From Synechococcus sp. A18-25c (GTDB lineage Bacteria > Cyanobacteriota > Cyanobacteriia > PCC-6307 > Cyanobiaceae): a DNA stretch of 64,000 nucleotides. Of the stretch, positions 7,949 through 16,297 are shown one piece after another. Position 1 is the first letter of the stretch, and every line of letters starts with the position of its first letter. The stretch covers positions 1,674,001 through 1,738,000 of the forward strand of contig NZ_CP047957.1 in assembly GCF_014280035.1 (NCBI RefSeq). The letters run 5' to 3'. The position numbers were made by a program, and so were the translations under genes. The notes beneath the pieces are model-generated. The model worked only from the letters and a program-made list of their open reading frames with translations, was not told where the DNA came from and did not search any database.

Positions 7949-8125
7949 CTATCCCCGCCGCTCTTCGTCAGTCAGATACTCCTCAACGATGGGAGAACAA
8001 GCGCCACTCTCAAGAGCCGAGATCTCTTTCTCAATGTTGTCGATGAACAGCTGATTGCCATTGCGGCGTGCCACTTCCAACACGATGCGCAATCGCTCCA
8101 GTTGAGACTGCTGATCTTGGTCCAC
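7949..8125 (-). CDS. small conserved helical protein with GTG start, 58 aa
   Basis: Translation from a GTG at 8125, the only start codon between the upstream in-frame stop and the conserved part, gives 58 residues. It is a helical, acidic protein beginning VDQDQQSQLERLRIVLEVAR and containing RNGNQLFIDNIEKEISALE, ending YLTDEERRG. The even helical periodicity and normal amino-acid content make it more credible than the longer frame overlapping it on the same strand, which is Ser/Cys-rich. It resembles small helical proteins common in picocyanobacteria; function unknown. Confidence 0.6.
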   Translation of the reverse strand: MDQDQQSQLERLRIVLEVARRNGNQLFIDNIEKEISALESGACSPIVEEYLTDEERRG

Positions 8126-8269
8126 TTCACTGACACGCCCTTGACTAAGCCAAGCATGGCGAACACAGCGTCAGCATCCACGAACACAAGAACGCCTGAA
8201 CGGTAGGCACCGCTGCACTGGATCAAGGTCAAGAGCTGTAAACATTGCTTGACTAATGAGGCGAAGAGC

Positions 8270-9118
8270 ATGCGGTTTGGAGTGATTGGTTGTGGCTATG
8301 TCGGCATGGACACGGCCATTCGTCTCAAGTACGCCAACCATCACGTCATTGCTACGACGCGTTCCAAGGCAAGGCTTGGAGAGTTGCAAGAACTTCTGCA
8401 TGGCGCCCACCTGCTCGACATCACTGAGCCCGACTTGGATCTGAGCTTTGCAGATTCGCTTGACGGGCTACTGATCAGCGTGGCACCCACCATGAAGGGT
8501 GAGGGATACAGCAGTGTGTTTGCTCGGGGAATTCGGAACCTTACCCACGCGTTGCGTCAACGACCAAGACAAAAATCCCTCCACATCACCTACATCAGCA
8601 GCGCCGGTCTTTACGGAGACCAAGGGGGTGCATCGGTGACAGAGGACTCAGCAGTGGACACCCACTCTCCTGTGAATGCATTGCTAGGAGCAGCTGAAGA
8701 GCTTGTGCTGGATCTCAGCAGCAACCAATTCAAAATTTGCATCCTGAGGCTCGGCGGCATTTATGGCCCTGGGCGAGACATGGTGTCCATTATTCGACAA
8801 GCGGCTGGTCAGCAAGTGCCGAAATATGGAAATGCAGTCACTGCCTGGAGCAACATTGTTGATATCACGCGAGGAATTTATTTTGCCTATGAGAACCAAT
8901 TGGAAGGGATTTACAATCTTGTAGATGACATGCAGCTGAGCCGCCGTGAACTCTCAACGATGATTTGCGATCTCGACGGCCTACCACCTGTGATCTGGAG
9001 TCATACCCCATCACCAAACGAAAGGAATATGAATGCACGCGTCTCCAATGCAAAACTGAAGAATGAAGGGTTTCAACTGATTTCACCGTCAATGCTGATC
9101 CCTACAACGGCTCCATAG
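8270..9118 (+). CDS. NAD-dependent epimerase/dehydratase family (extended SDR) protein
   Basis: The second ATG (8270) is preferred because a GAGG-containing ribosome site lies just upstream and because the protein then begins with the nucleotide-binding strand MRFGVIGCGYVGMDTAIRL, a Rossmann GxGxxG pattern. Later features typical of extended SDR enzymes are YISSAGLYGDQGG (Ser and Tyr at active-site spacing), LRLGGIYGPGRDMV and a C-terminal substrate domain. The catalytic YxxxK is not obvious: the expected place reads SPVNALLGAAEELV, so Tyr is replaced by Asn. It may act on a nucleotide sugar or be a binding or regulatory relative such as YeeZ-type proteins. Confidence 0.8.
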   Translation: MRFGVIGCGYVGMDTAIRLKYANHHVIATTRSKARLGELQELLHGAHLLDITEPDLDLSFADSLDGLLISVAPTMKGEGYSSVFARGIRNLTHALRQRPRQKSLHITYISSAGLYGDQGGASVTEDSAVDTHSPVNALLGAAEELVLDLSSNQFKICILRLGGIYGPGRDMVSIIRQAAGQQVPKYGNAVTAWSNIVDITRGIYFAYENQLEGIYNLVDDMQLSRRELSTMICDLDGLPPVIWSHTPSPNERNMNARVSNAKLKNEGFQLISPSMLIPTTAP

Positions 9119-9244
9119 CATTATCACCAATCAAGCCATCGATGATTCAATCATCAATTGCTCACAAATACAGCAATTCGTGACATCGCATACAGTACCC
9201 CAACAGGAAATATTGACATAATTTGTACATAAACGGTAGGGGCG

Positions 9245-9658
9245 ATGCAAGTTCAAAACATCGAAATTTTTCAATGCACCAGTCACGATTCAGGGACCGC
9301 TTTCTTCAGTGACCCTCTCCTTTGCGATGAAACGTTGATCGCTGAAGTCAAGCCAAGTCTCCATTCTGATCTTTACTGCCATCGCAATCAAACAGACCAG
9401 CTCATGGTTCTGCGTGGCAGTCTTGACTTAATGATTTTGCAAAACAAGACCTTCAAATGCATCCATCTCTGCGACTCTGAGCGTCTCTGGGTCAGGATTC
9501 CGCCCTTCATCCCCCATGCAGCGATCAACCGGACCAGTGAAAGCGTGATGTTGGTGAATGCCGTTCGACGCCATGGTCCAGTTGATTCACGCGATTACAA
9601 ACCCAGACCGATTCCCAATCTCCTCAAGCAAGAGTGGCAAAGGCTCCAAGCGTTGTAA
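9245..9658 (+). CDS. cupin-fold protein, 137 aa
   Basis: A single beta-barrel domain. Visible cupin features are SLHSDLYCHRNQTDQLMVLRGS (first motif region, written in part) and the second half WVRIPPFIPHAAINRT, where PxxxPHA is the usual second metal-binding motif. The layout resembles sugar-nucleotide 3,5-epimerase-like or FdtA-type cupins rather than oxidases. An AGGGGC ribosome site stands directly before the ATG at 9245. The neighbouring extended SDR at 8270 is on the same strand after 126 nt, so a shared role in sugar metabolism is possible but unproven. Confidence 0.7.
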   Translation: MQVQNIEIFQCTSHDSGTAFFSDPLLCDETLIAEVKPSLHSDLYCHRNQTDQLMVLRGSLDLMILQNKTFKCIHLCDSERLWVRIPPFIPHAAINRTSESVMLVNAVRRHGPVDSRDYKPRPIPNLLKQEWQRLQAL

Positions 9659-9711
9659 GTCACAACTGAAGGTGTTGTGACGAGCCCTGGAAACCGCATG
9701 GGGACGACGTC

Positions 9712-10239
9712 ATGATCAAATCCAGCAGATCGGAGTTGATCTCGATGCCAGCATCTCTCCATCAGCAGGATCGCGTTGTGTTGCGTCCGAATCGCCTCCA
9801 AGGCGTCTTGATCCTGCTATTAGCGATCGGGGTTGGCCTGATGTCGATGGCCTTGCTAATCGAGTTTCCCTTGGCCGGGCTCGGAGGCCTGGGCATCAGT
9901 GGCTTTGGCCTCAAATGCGCCCAGTCACGGTTAAGACGAGGTGCAACGTGGATAGAAATCGATTCCTTTGGGTTCAGATTATGCCGAAACTATCGGGTGC
10001 AAAACTTTGGCTGGGAGGAGGTGGATCATTTTGAAATCCGCTCCAATCAAAACGCCGAATGTTCGACGATTCCAATGCTTTGGATGATTCCCACGGATAA
10101 CGAAGAAGCAGTACACATCCCAAGTTGTTTCGGGAAACGTCTTGACGAAATGCTCGAACTCGTCAGCCATCATCACAACCGCAGCCAAGCGCTCATGGCC
10201 AATCTGAAGCGATTTGAGTCGACTCTCACAACCCATTAA
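9712..10239 (+). CDS. membrane protein with PH-like soluble domain, 175 aa
   Basis: Two membrane segments lie at about residues 29-50 and 52-70 (GVLILLLAIGVGLMSMALLI and the following Gly-rich span). After them comes a beta-rich domain with WIEIDSFGFRLCRNYRVQNF and GWEEVDHFEI, the pattern of small PH-like domains attached to membrane anchors. GGGGA eight bases before the ATG at 9712 supports this start. The 3' end overlaps the convergent SDR gene by 4 nt. Function unknown. Confidence 0.65.
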   Translation: MIKSSRSELISMPASLHQQDRVVLRPNRLQGVLILLLAIGVGLMSMALLIEFPLAGLGGLGISGFGLKCAQSRLRRGATWIEIDSFGFRLCRNYRVQNFGWEEVDHFEIRSNQNAECSTIPMLWMIPTDNEEAVHIPSCFGKRLDEMLELVSHHHNRSQALMANLKRFESTLTTH

Positions 10240-11057
10240 CCAATCATGCGTTTGCGCACCAAGGCATCCCAAAGCGTCGTTGGCATAAAGCGTTGTACCA
10301 ACACAGACTCCGACTCACGTCCGCATCGGTAGCGCGCTTTCGGATGGTCAGCTTCTAAAGCCGTCGCGATCGTGTTAGCCACAACATCCGGAGAGGACCC
10401 CTTTCGGAACCCCTCGGACCATCCTGCGGAAACCTTTCGCATCATTGATCCCCAGATCGGGTCGGCACAGTGCGTCTGCATAGAAGCATCAGCCACTGAT
10501 TCAAAGCCTGTCCGAATCAGACCGGGCTCCACCAGCACCACCTGAACGCCAAAACGATGCATTTCAAGTCTGAGCGCATCACTGATGCCTTCAAGTGCAT
10601 GCTTGCTTGCGCCATACCAACCCGCGCCAGGCGTAACAAACCGACCCGCAATGGATGACACGTTCACAATGCGCCCACAGTGTTTCTCCCGCATGGGTGG
10701 AAGCAACAGCTGCGTCAGACCCATCAGCCCGAACAGATTCACCTCAAACATCTCGCGAACCTGATCCAGCGGCATGGTCTCCACAGGCCCGACATCGCCG
10801 AAGCCCGCATTATTCACAAGCGCATCTAACCCTCCAACTCGGCTTTCAATGGCATCAGCCAATTGACGCCGGGAGGCTTCTGAGGCGATGTCCAATGGCA
10901 GAACTTCAGCACCACGCTGGCGCAGCGATTCCATTCTCTCGAGACGACGGGCAGCCGCAATCACCCGCCAACCACGATCAATAAGTCGATGCGCGCTTGA
11001 AAGACCAATGCCGCTGGATGCCCCAGTGATCAACGCAGTGCGACTGGAGCGCGTCAT
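10236..11057 (-). CDS. short-chain dehydrogenase/reductase
   Basis: A classical SDR oxidoreductase. From the ATG at 11057 the protein starts MTRSSRTALITGASSGIGLS, with the TGxxxGIG cofactor motif. Further signatures are VLPLDIAS, LVNNAGFGDVG (NNAG), IVNVSSIAGRF with the catalytic Ser, and GWYGASKHALEG, the YxxxK motif. The C-terminal third is variable. The substrate cannot be told; NADP preference is suggested by the arginines after strand 2 (AAARRLER). A longer start at 11096 is possible. It converges on the gene at 9712. Confidence 0.9.
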   Translation of the reverse strand: MTRSSRTALITGASSGIGLSSAHRLIDRGWRVIAAARRLERMESLRQRGAEVLPLDIASEASRRQLADAIESRVGGLDALVNNAGFGDVGPVETMPLDQVREMFEVNLFGLMGLTQLLLPPMREKHCGRIVNVSSIAGRFVTPGAGWYGASKHALEGISDALRLEMHRFGVQVVLVEPGLIRTGFESVADASMQTHCADPIWGSMMRKVSAGWSEGFRKGSSPDVVANTIATALEADHPKARYRCGRESESVLVQRFMPTTLWDALVRKRMIG

Positions 11058-11111
11058 GACATCAGTGGGTATTCCGTCAGTCTGACGCCGACCCAAACAG
11101 CAGCGCCGCGA

Positions 11112-11357
11112 TCAACGCTGACACGCCGCTTTGAAACGATCCGATTGATTGGTGCGTCCATGCTTGCTCTTTCGGCCAGACACACGCCGCCGCCAGGCTC
11201 GAAAGGATGCAGATTTGAGTTCCGTGCGCATGAGCGCGATCACCGCTGACTCAGACAGTCCAAATTGGAATTCAATCGCTTCAAACGGAGTGCGATCCTC
11301 CCAGGCCATTTCGATCACCCTGTCGATGTCCTGAAGCGATAAAAACTGGGAAGGCAT
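11112..11357 (-). CDS. DUF2805/TIGR03643 family protein, 81 aa
   Basis: The ATG at 11357 gives MPSQFLSLQDIDRVIEMAWE, then DRTPFEAIEFQFGLSESAVI, ALMRTELKSASFRAWRRRV and the conserved C-terminal GRKSKH. This order is characteristic of the DUF2805 family, a small helix-turn-helix-like protein of unknown function found in marine bacteria and cyanobacteria. The family is about 70-80 residues long. The frame is open upstream to 11549, but the extension is unlike the family. It may share a transcript with the SDR gene downstream. Confidence 0.85.
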   Translation of the reverse strand: MPSQFLSLQDIDRVIEMAWEDRTPFEAIEFQFGLSESAVIALMRTELKSASFRAWRRRVSGRKSKHGRTNQSDRFKAACQR

Positions 11358-11848
11358 CGATCTGGAATCAGGATGGATTCTGTGTTCGTGGCACTTGGAA
11401 GGCAGAGCTTGAAGGATCGGTTGCTGTTGAACCGGATCAAGGTTTCTTCGACGGCTGGTACCAGAGGCCGAAATCCGTTGCAAGGTAACGAAACTCTCGC
11501 GACGACGAGGCCTCGCTGGAGCAACGACACCAATCACGGCCAACGACACCGCTGCTATTGAGAACGAGTTGCACCAATCCAGAAATCATGCTTTATTGCA
11601 AGTGAATCTCAAGTGCAAAACCATGGTTCGACTGCATGGCGATCGCAGCTCTCTCCTCAGTGCATTGATATGGGCGACTGCGCGGCACAAGCACAGTCCA
11701 GAACCGATTCATCCATCTCCAGCGACCAACCGCAACCTTGACCCTTCAGACGCGAAAGGTCCGAAAAATTGACAAAGATGCAGCGTTCTTAAGGCAAGGC
11801 TCCTAGTGTCAGTTCAGCAGAAATTCGTTCTCTCGGAGGAATTGCGCA
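11358..11848. other. 491-nt stretch without a supported gene
   Basis: Short frames occur on both strands but have Arg/Ser-rich products and no ribosome site. It lies upstream of both the DUF2805 gene (minus) and the CP12-tail gene (plus), so it should carry their promoters. The ribosome site of the next gene, CGGAGG, is at about 11835. Confidence 0.4.
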
Positions 11849-12043
11849 ATGGCTGATGGCAAGCACAAGTTTGAGGAGTACGAACTCCCCTACAGCACCA
11901 ACGAGAAGCACTCTCCCGACGAATTCGACCCCAAAAAAGATGCGGGCGTCAACAACCCTGAGAGCCGTCACCGTGACAAGGTGCTCGATCAGATCTGTGA
12001 CACGCACCCTGGCTCCCCCGAGTGCAAGGTCTTCGACGAGTAA
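11849..12043 (+). CDS. small protein with CP12-like C-terminal motif, 64 aa
   Basis: A strong ribosome site (CGGAGG) stands about nine bases before the ATG. The 64-residue product is highly charged and probably disordered over its first 40 residues (EEYELPYSTNEKHSPDEFD). It ends VLDQICDTHPGSPECKVFDE. The spacing C-x8-C with Pro and Glu before the second Cys, and the final acidic-aromatic-acidic residues, match the C-terminal GAPDH-binding loop of CP12, the redox-controlled linker of GAPDH and phosphoribulokinase. The N-terminal CP12 cysteine pair and AWD-VEEL helix are missing. Inference: a truncated, CP12-related redox or binding peptide. Confidence 0.7.
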   Translation: MADGKHKFEEYELPYSTNEKHSPDEFDPKKDAGVNNPESRHRDKVLDQICDTHPGSPECKVFDE

Positions 12044-12061
12044 TCGGAGCCGGTCGATCAA

Positions 12062-12084
12062 ACCCCACTCCTGGAGTGGGCATC
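12062..12084 (+). terminator. hairpin after the CP12-like gene
   Basis: CCCACTCCTGGAGTGGG forms a GC-rich stem about 20 nt after the stop at 12043. There is no T tract after it, so it is a possible weak terminator or RNA-stabilising stem. Confidence 0.45.
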
Positions 12085-12423
12085 CTGGACTTCAGTGAGT
12101 CGTCAGTGACCTGTCGACGTGAGCTCTTGTTGATGTGTTCAGAGCTGCAAATCAAGAGCCGACATCGACCGCAACGGTTTCGATATGGCACCTTGGTTTG
12201 CAATCAGGTTCTGCACACCTCGCACACCACCCGTGATTCCCCTCGGGCCGATTGCTTGTCGTCAATCTCAACAGAATTCAGACATCCCTAAACGGATCCA
12301 CAGCATTAGATCCGATTTTCGCGGTGATGGGCGAACAGTCAACATCCTGCAACAGCCGTGATGATCGACGAAATCATCCAAAGCACACCTTGACCCTGGT
12401 CAATCAACGCACCCCAACGATTC

Positions 12424-12813
12424 ATGACCACGTTTAACGCTTCCACCCCGTTCTTGCTTTTGGCACGCATTCACATCAAGTCCGATTGCGTCGATGCCTA
12501 CCTCGAACTCGCCAAACAGACGGATGCAGCCGTGCAAGCCAGTGAACCGGGGATGCTTCATCACACCTTTGACCAGGATCCAAGTGACCCTCAATCATTC
12601 GTGTGGTCTGAGGTTTACGCCAACGATGCAGCCTTCGAAGCACACGTCAGCAATCCTCCAGTTCAGGAGTACCTCCAAAAGCATGCGGAATTGGGGGATG
12701 GATTCAGCATCGAGGTGTACGGAACGGTAGGGCCCGAATGCCGGGAGTTAATGCAATCCTTCGGATTGCCCCTCAAAATCTACGAAAGCCGATTGGGATA
12801 CAGCCGCGTTTAA
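12424..12813 (+). CDS. antibiotic biosynthesis monooxygenase (ABM)-domain protein
   Basis: A dimeric alpha+beta barrel domain of the ABM type. Visible features are the N-terminal strand FLLLARIHIKSDCVDAYLEL, the conserved EPGMLHHTFDQD, then VWSEVYANDAAFEAHVSNP, where the E-x-Y and A-x-H residues are typical. The C-terminal 35 residues (after IEVYGTVG) extend past the normal domain and end in a predicted strand. Family members act on small quinone- or aldehyde-like compounds or bind haem; the substrate is not evident. It stands alone with 380 nt of upstream sequence. Confidence 0.85.
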   Translation: MTTFNASTPFLLLARIHIKSDCVDAYLELAKQTDAAVQASEPGMLHHTFDQDPSDPQSFVWSEVYANDAAFEAHVSNPPVQEYLQKHAELGDGFSIEVYGTVGPECRELMQSFGLPLKIYESRLGYSRV

Positions 12814-13027
12814 AGAAAACAACGTTCCAAGGCGGCCCAAATCGGTTCAACCCTACGGCAACAGTCCTTACGGATCAGTGATAAAAATTCCAAGTCACAC
12901 CATCGCTTGAAACAAAATCAACGAAAAATCATCGAATCTTTACACACCAAGAGCTTTCGGATGAACTTCCATTGCCACTTGAGCAGATTGCAATGTCCAG
13001 ACATAACTTGAAGAAAAGGCTCGTCCG

Positions 13028-13795
13028 ATGCAACCAGCGCTCATTCCTAAGAACGAGCAGGAGCGCTTGAAAGCCCTCAGTGAATACAGGATTCTTGGAA
13101 CTCGACCTGAGCAGTCCTACGACGACATCACGCGAATGGCATCCTTGGTGTGTCGCACGCCGATTGCCTTGATGAGCCTTGTCGACTCCAACCGACAATG
13201 GTTCAAGTCAAAAGTGGGAATCACATCAGACGAAACACCACGCGATTGGTCGTTCTGCGCCCATGCCATCCATACGGACCAACCGTTGATTGTCAACGAT
13301 GCACTCAACGACGAACGATTTGTCGATAATCCTTTGGTTTGCGGGGATCCCAGAATCCGCTTTTATGCTGGATTTCCACTGAATAATGACCAAGCTCACC
13401 GCATCGGCACGCTATGCGTCATCGATCGAATGCCAAATCATCTCTCTGAAGATCAGCAGCAGATCATGGAAGCGTTAGCACGGCAAGTTGTGGTTTTTCT
13501 CGATCTGCGCAAGCGGTCGATCAAATTACTGGAATCTTTCTGCAGAGAAAATAAACCCCCAGGAATGATCTCCACTTGCAGCTACTGCCGCAAAGCCAAA
13601 GATGAACAAGGGCAGTGGATTTATCTTGATCAATTCCTCTCTCACCGCACCAATCTGAATTTCTCCCATGGAATTTGCGACTGCTGCATGGAAGAGCATT
13701 TTCCTGAGGTGATCGAAGCCTGGAATGCAGGACTCAACACCGCAGAGCACTTATCAGAATCCAACGAACGCATGCAACCAGGTCATGTCAGCTGA
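13028..13795 (+). CDS. GAF-domain protein with C-terminal Cys pairs, 255 aa
   Basis: Residues about 15-165 form a GAF domain of the type common in bacterial signalling proteins: ERLKALSEYRILGT, TRMASLVCRTPIALMSLVD, KSKVGITSDETPRDWSFC and PLIVNDALNDERFVDNPLV. These cysteine/histidine positions (SFCAHAI) resemble those in small redox- or ligand-sensing GAF proteins. The C-terminal part has CSYCRKAKDEQGQWIYLDQF and later GICDCCMEEH, the CxxC/CxxC signature often found at the end of such sensor proteins. No output domain is present. The last 13 nt overlap the convergent glycosyltransferase gene. Confidence 0.8.
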   Translation: MQPALIPKNEQERLKALSEYRILGTRPEQSYDDITRMASLVCRTPIALMSLVDSNRQWFKSKVGITSDETPRDWSFCAHAIHTDQPLIVNDALNDERFVDNPLVCGDPRIRFYAGFPLNNDQAHRIGTLCVIDRMPNHLSEDQQQIMEALARQVVVFLDLRKRSIKLLESFCRENKPPGMISTCSYCRKAKDEQGQWIYLDQFLSHRTNLNFSHGICDCCMEEHFPEVIEAWNAGLNTAEHLSESNERMQPGHVS

Positions 13796-14988
13796 CGTCC
13801 TTTCCAAGTCCAACCACGACCTGTGAGCGTGCGCCACACAGACACTGGGCCAATCGCACCAACCAGCAAGCCCCCGGCTCCCATCAGCCACCAATAGGTG
13901 ATCGGCATATCAAAACGCTGGCGGTTCCATCGTCGGATCAGGAATTGTTGAACAATCGCCGTCATCGAAAGACTCACAGCAACAAACCACCAGACAGCCT
14001 GGGAGGGCAACAACCCCAGTAGCACCACGGACGCGGGCAGCAGCAACCAAGGAAGGCTGAACATCAACACCACCACAGCGGAAGCACCAAGCGCCTTGAT
14101 TGGATCACCATCCAGTCCCAACAACCAGTTTTTGGTCCATCCCTCCCAAAGCGAAGCAAGGTCGAAATACATCCGCAGATCCACAGCATCAAGACCAAGC
14201 AGGTACCGCAATCGCAACCCCTGTCGCTTGATGAGGCGCGCTAACGCCAGATCCTCCACCACTTCAGCGGCTAGACCTTGGTGGCCGCCGATCTGCTCGT
14301 AAGCGCACCGCCGAAACAGCATGAAGGGGCCTGCTGCAAAGGCCACATCCGAATCAGGATCGTTCGCTGCTTCGATTGGAAAACCAAGCCCCAACAGACT
14401 GGCCATGATCGGTTGCACCATCCATTCAGCAAGGCAGTCACAACGCAACCGTGGAGCGAGGCTCAGCAAGTCAGCCTTGTCGCGAATGGCTTGACTCAAG
14501 GCGCGGTGCAGAGCCTGCGGTTTGAGCTGAACATCAGCATCGAGAAAGAGAATCCACTCATCCTGAACCTGCTGCATCGCACGAGCGCACGCCCAATTCT
14601 TGCCGACCCAACGCTCACCGACCGGACGCGGCCCAGCCTGCAAGAAATCAAACCTGGAGGCATTGGGATCCAGTGCTGAAGCTGTGGCTTGGGCTTGTTC
14701 AACCGTGTCATCGGTCGACGCATCATCGACCAGCAACACATGCCAATGGCGACAGGGAGTGGCGCTGCGCAGAACACTGCTCAGGCATGGCCCGACGTTC
14801 AGAGCCTCATTAAAAGCAGGAATGACAACGCAAAGCGATGTCTCGGGCACCTCTCTCTCAGACGCAGGTTGCAGTGACGGTGCTGAAGAAAAGACACGCA
14901 TCAAGCCAAGCTGCAGGATCAGAAGCCCGATGCAGCCAGCCAGCAACGCAGCAATCAACAGCAATGCAAGGGAATGCAGCGGAGTCAA
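13783..14988 (-). CDS. membrane glycosyltransferase family 2 protein (HpnB/CruG-like)
   Basis: Starts with a membrane helix (residues 5-30), followed by a GT-A catalytic domain: VVIPAFNEALN, LLVDDASTDDT, GKNWACARAM and ILFLDADVQL, the last giving the DxD metal site. The acceptor half has GPFMLFRRCAYEQIGG and EVVEDLALARL (the ED motif). Three or four hydrophobic segments lie at about 295-385. The architecture matches glycosyltransferases called HpnB and the carotenoid glycosyltransferase CruG of cyanobacteria; the acceptor cannot be decided by eye. Length about 400 is normal. It is transcribed toward the GAF gene. Confidence 0.82.
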   Translation of the reverse strand: MTPLHSLALLLIAALLAGCIGLLILQLGLMRVFSSAPSLQPASEREVPETSLCVVIPAFNEALNVGPCLSSVLRSATPCRHWHVLLVDDASTDDTVEQAQATASALDPNASRFDFLQAGPRPVGERWVGKNWACARAMQQVQDEWILFLDADVQLKPQALHRALSQAIRDKADLLSLAPRLRCDCLAEWMVQPIMASLLGLGFPIEAANDPDSDVAFAAGPFMLFRRCAYEQIGGHQGLAAEVVEDLALARLIKRQGLRLRYLLGLDAVDLRMYFDLASLWEGWTKNWLLGLDGDPIKALGASAVVVLMFSLPWLLLPASVVLLGLLPSQAVWWFVAVSLSMTAIVQQFLIRRWNRQRFDMPITYWWLMGAGGLLVGAIGPVSVWRTLTGRGWTWKGRQLT

Positions 14989-15471
14989 GTGATCGGCGGC
15001 AACAACTATCCCAGCAAATCACCAGGTGGATGTTGGCTTGCACTGGCCCTGGCAGATCGAGGCATTGATTCCTTCAGTTGAGCAGCACAGCTCCCGTCGC
15101 CAAGAGGTCTTGCCGGCAGCGGCGCAACCCCTCCCGGCTGACATGAGCCACCTGGGCACAACCATTCATCCAAAACGGAACCGCAACCAAATCGACGGAG
15201 TTTGCAATCAGCTGAACATCAGCACTGGAGCGCTGATGACGCAATGAGGCGGGCATGCAAGGGTTGCGAATGCAGGCATGACACCGCAGCGTTCATCAAG
15301 CAGGTGTGTGATTAGCGACCGATTGAACAGACCATCAAAACGATGGACGATGAACGGTAACCATGGCAACGGTTCTCAGACTGAATTGGAAAGAATCAGC
15401 CGAATCACCACGCAAGGTGGGTGTGGAGGTAGAACACCATTGTTAGGTTCTGCCGAGGTCCTGACAGTGTT
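14989..15471. other. 483-nt intergenic region, no firm gene
   Basis: The glycosyltransferase (minus) and the lipocalin-like gene (plus) diverge from here, so their promoters are expected. One minus-strand ATG frame (15074-15256, 60 aa) has reasonable composition but no ribosome site or motif, and I do not call it. Confidence 0.4.
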
Positions 15472-15942
15472 TTGAGCCAATCCTCGACGCAACAGCGACA
15501 ACTCGTCCCGGGCTTATCGATCCACGGAGCCTGGCAGCTGGTGAGCTACGAAGTGGAAGTTAAATCCAGCGGTTTGATGTTCAATCCAATGGGTCAAAAA
15601 CCGAGTGGCTACGTTATTTTTACCCCCGAAGGTCGTGTTTCATTCACGCTGACAGCAGAAAATCGGCAAGCGCCTGAGAGCGTCCAAGACAATGCCGATT
15701 TATTCAACAGCATGATCGCTTACACAGGCACCTTTCGACTCAGTGGCAATCAATGGGTGACCCACGTGGATGCTGCATGGAACCCTCAATGGGTCGGCAC
15801 GGAACAAACCCGATATTTTTTAATTGAAGGTGACAAACTTGTTGTTCAAACACCCTGGCGTGTGATGCCGAACTGGCCCGACAAAGGTTTAACGCGCAGC
15901 ATCGTCTGCTTCCAACGCTGTCAGAGTAACTTCAAGAGTTAA
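15472..15942 (+). CDS. lipocalin-like domain protein, 156 aa
   Basis: The product resembles the small lipocalin-like family (PF13924-type): SIHGAWQLVSYEVEVKSSG, then GYVIFTPEGRVSFTLTAENR, IAYTGTFRLSGNQWVTHVD and NPQWVGTEQTRYFLIEGD. These strands with the initial G-x-W form a calycin barrel that may bind a small hydrophobic compound. The start is a TTG (SQSS follows) at 15472 with GAGGT about twelve bases upstream; no ATG is available before the first conserved strand. The 3' end overlaps the convergent membrane gene by 11 nt. Confidence 0.75.
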   Translation: MSQSSTQQRQLVPGLSIHGAWQLVSYEVEVKSSGLMFNPMGQKPSGYVIFTPEGRVSFTLTAENRQAPESVQDNADLFNSMIAYTGTFRLSGNQWVTHVDAAWNPQWVGTEQTRYFLIEGDKLVVQTPWRVMPNWPDKGLTRSIVCFQRCQSNFKS

Positions 15943-16192
15943 CGGAAGGGCTTGTGGTGCCCCCGCAATCATGGCGGGGCTGATACCCCTGAGATTCCGC
16001 CAAATAGCGCAGGTACACGATCTGACGCCGATCGGGCAGACCTGCAGCAGCAATAAGACCTAACCAACCAAAGATCAGACCAGCCCAAAACCACTTCGTG
16101 CTGCTGCGGGCTTTCTGAGCAGCAATTGTTTTGGCAAAACAAGCGCTGACCACATGGGTCACAACAACAACGACAGGAAGCAACCAGTCCAT
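15932..16192 (-). CDS. small two-span membrane protein, 86 aa
   Basis: ATG at 16192 begins directly with a hydrophobic helix (MDWLLPVVVVVTHVVSACF), then a basic loop KTIAAQKARSSTKWFW and a second helix WAGLIFGWLGLIAAAGLPD. The tail is polar. This is the layout of small superinfection-immunity/Imm-like membrane proteins, but the similarity is only general. Function unknown. Confidence 0.55.
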   Translation of the reverse strand: MDWLLPVVVVVTHVVSACFAKTIAAQKARSSTKWFWAGLIFGWLGLIAAAGLPDRRQIVYLRYLAESQGYQPRHDCGGTTSPSVNS

Positions 16193-16297
16193 CCAGCACA
16201 CAACAACACGCCTCAAAGGGGATAGCCATCCAAATCGCGGTTGTCAGCCTTCATGCAATCTGATTGCACAAGAAGGCAAGCTCAAAGGTCCTGCTGA

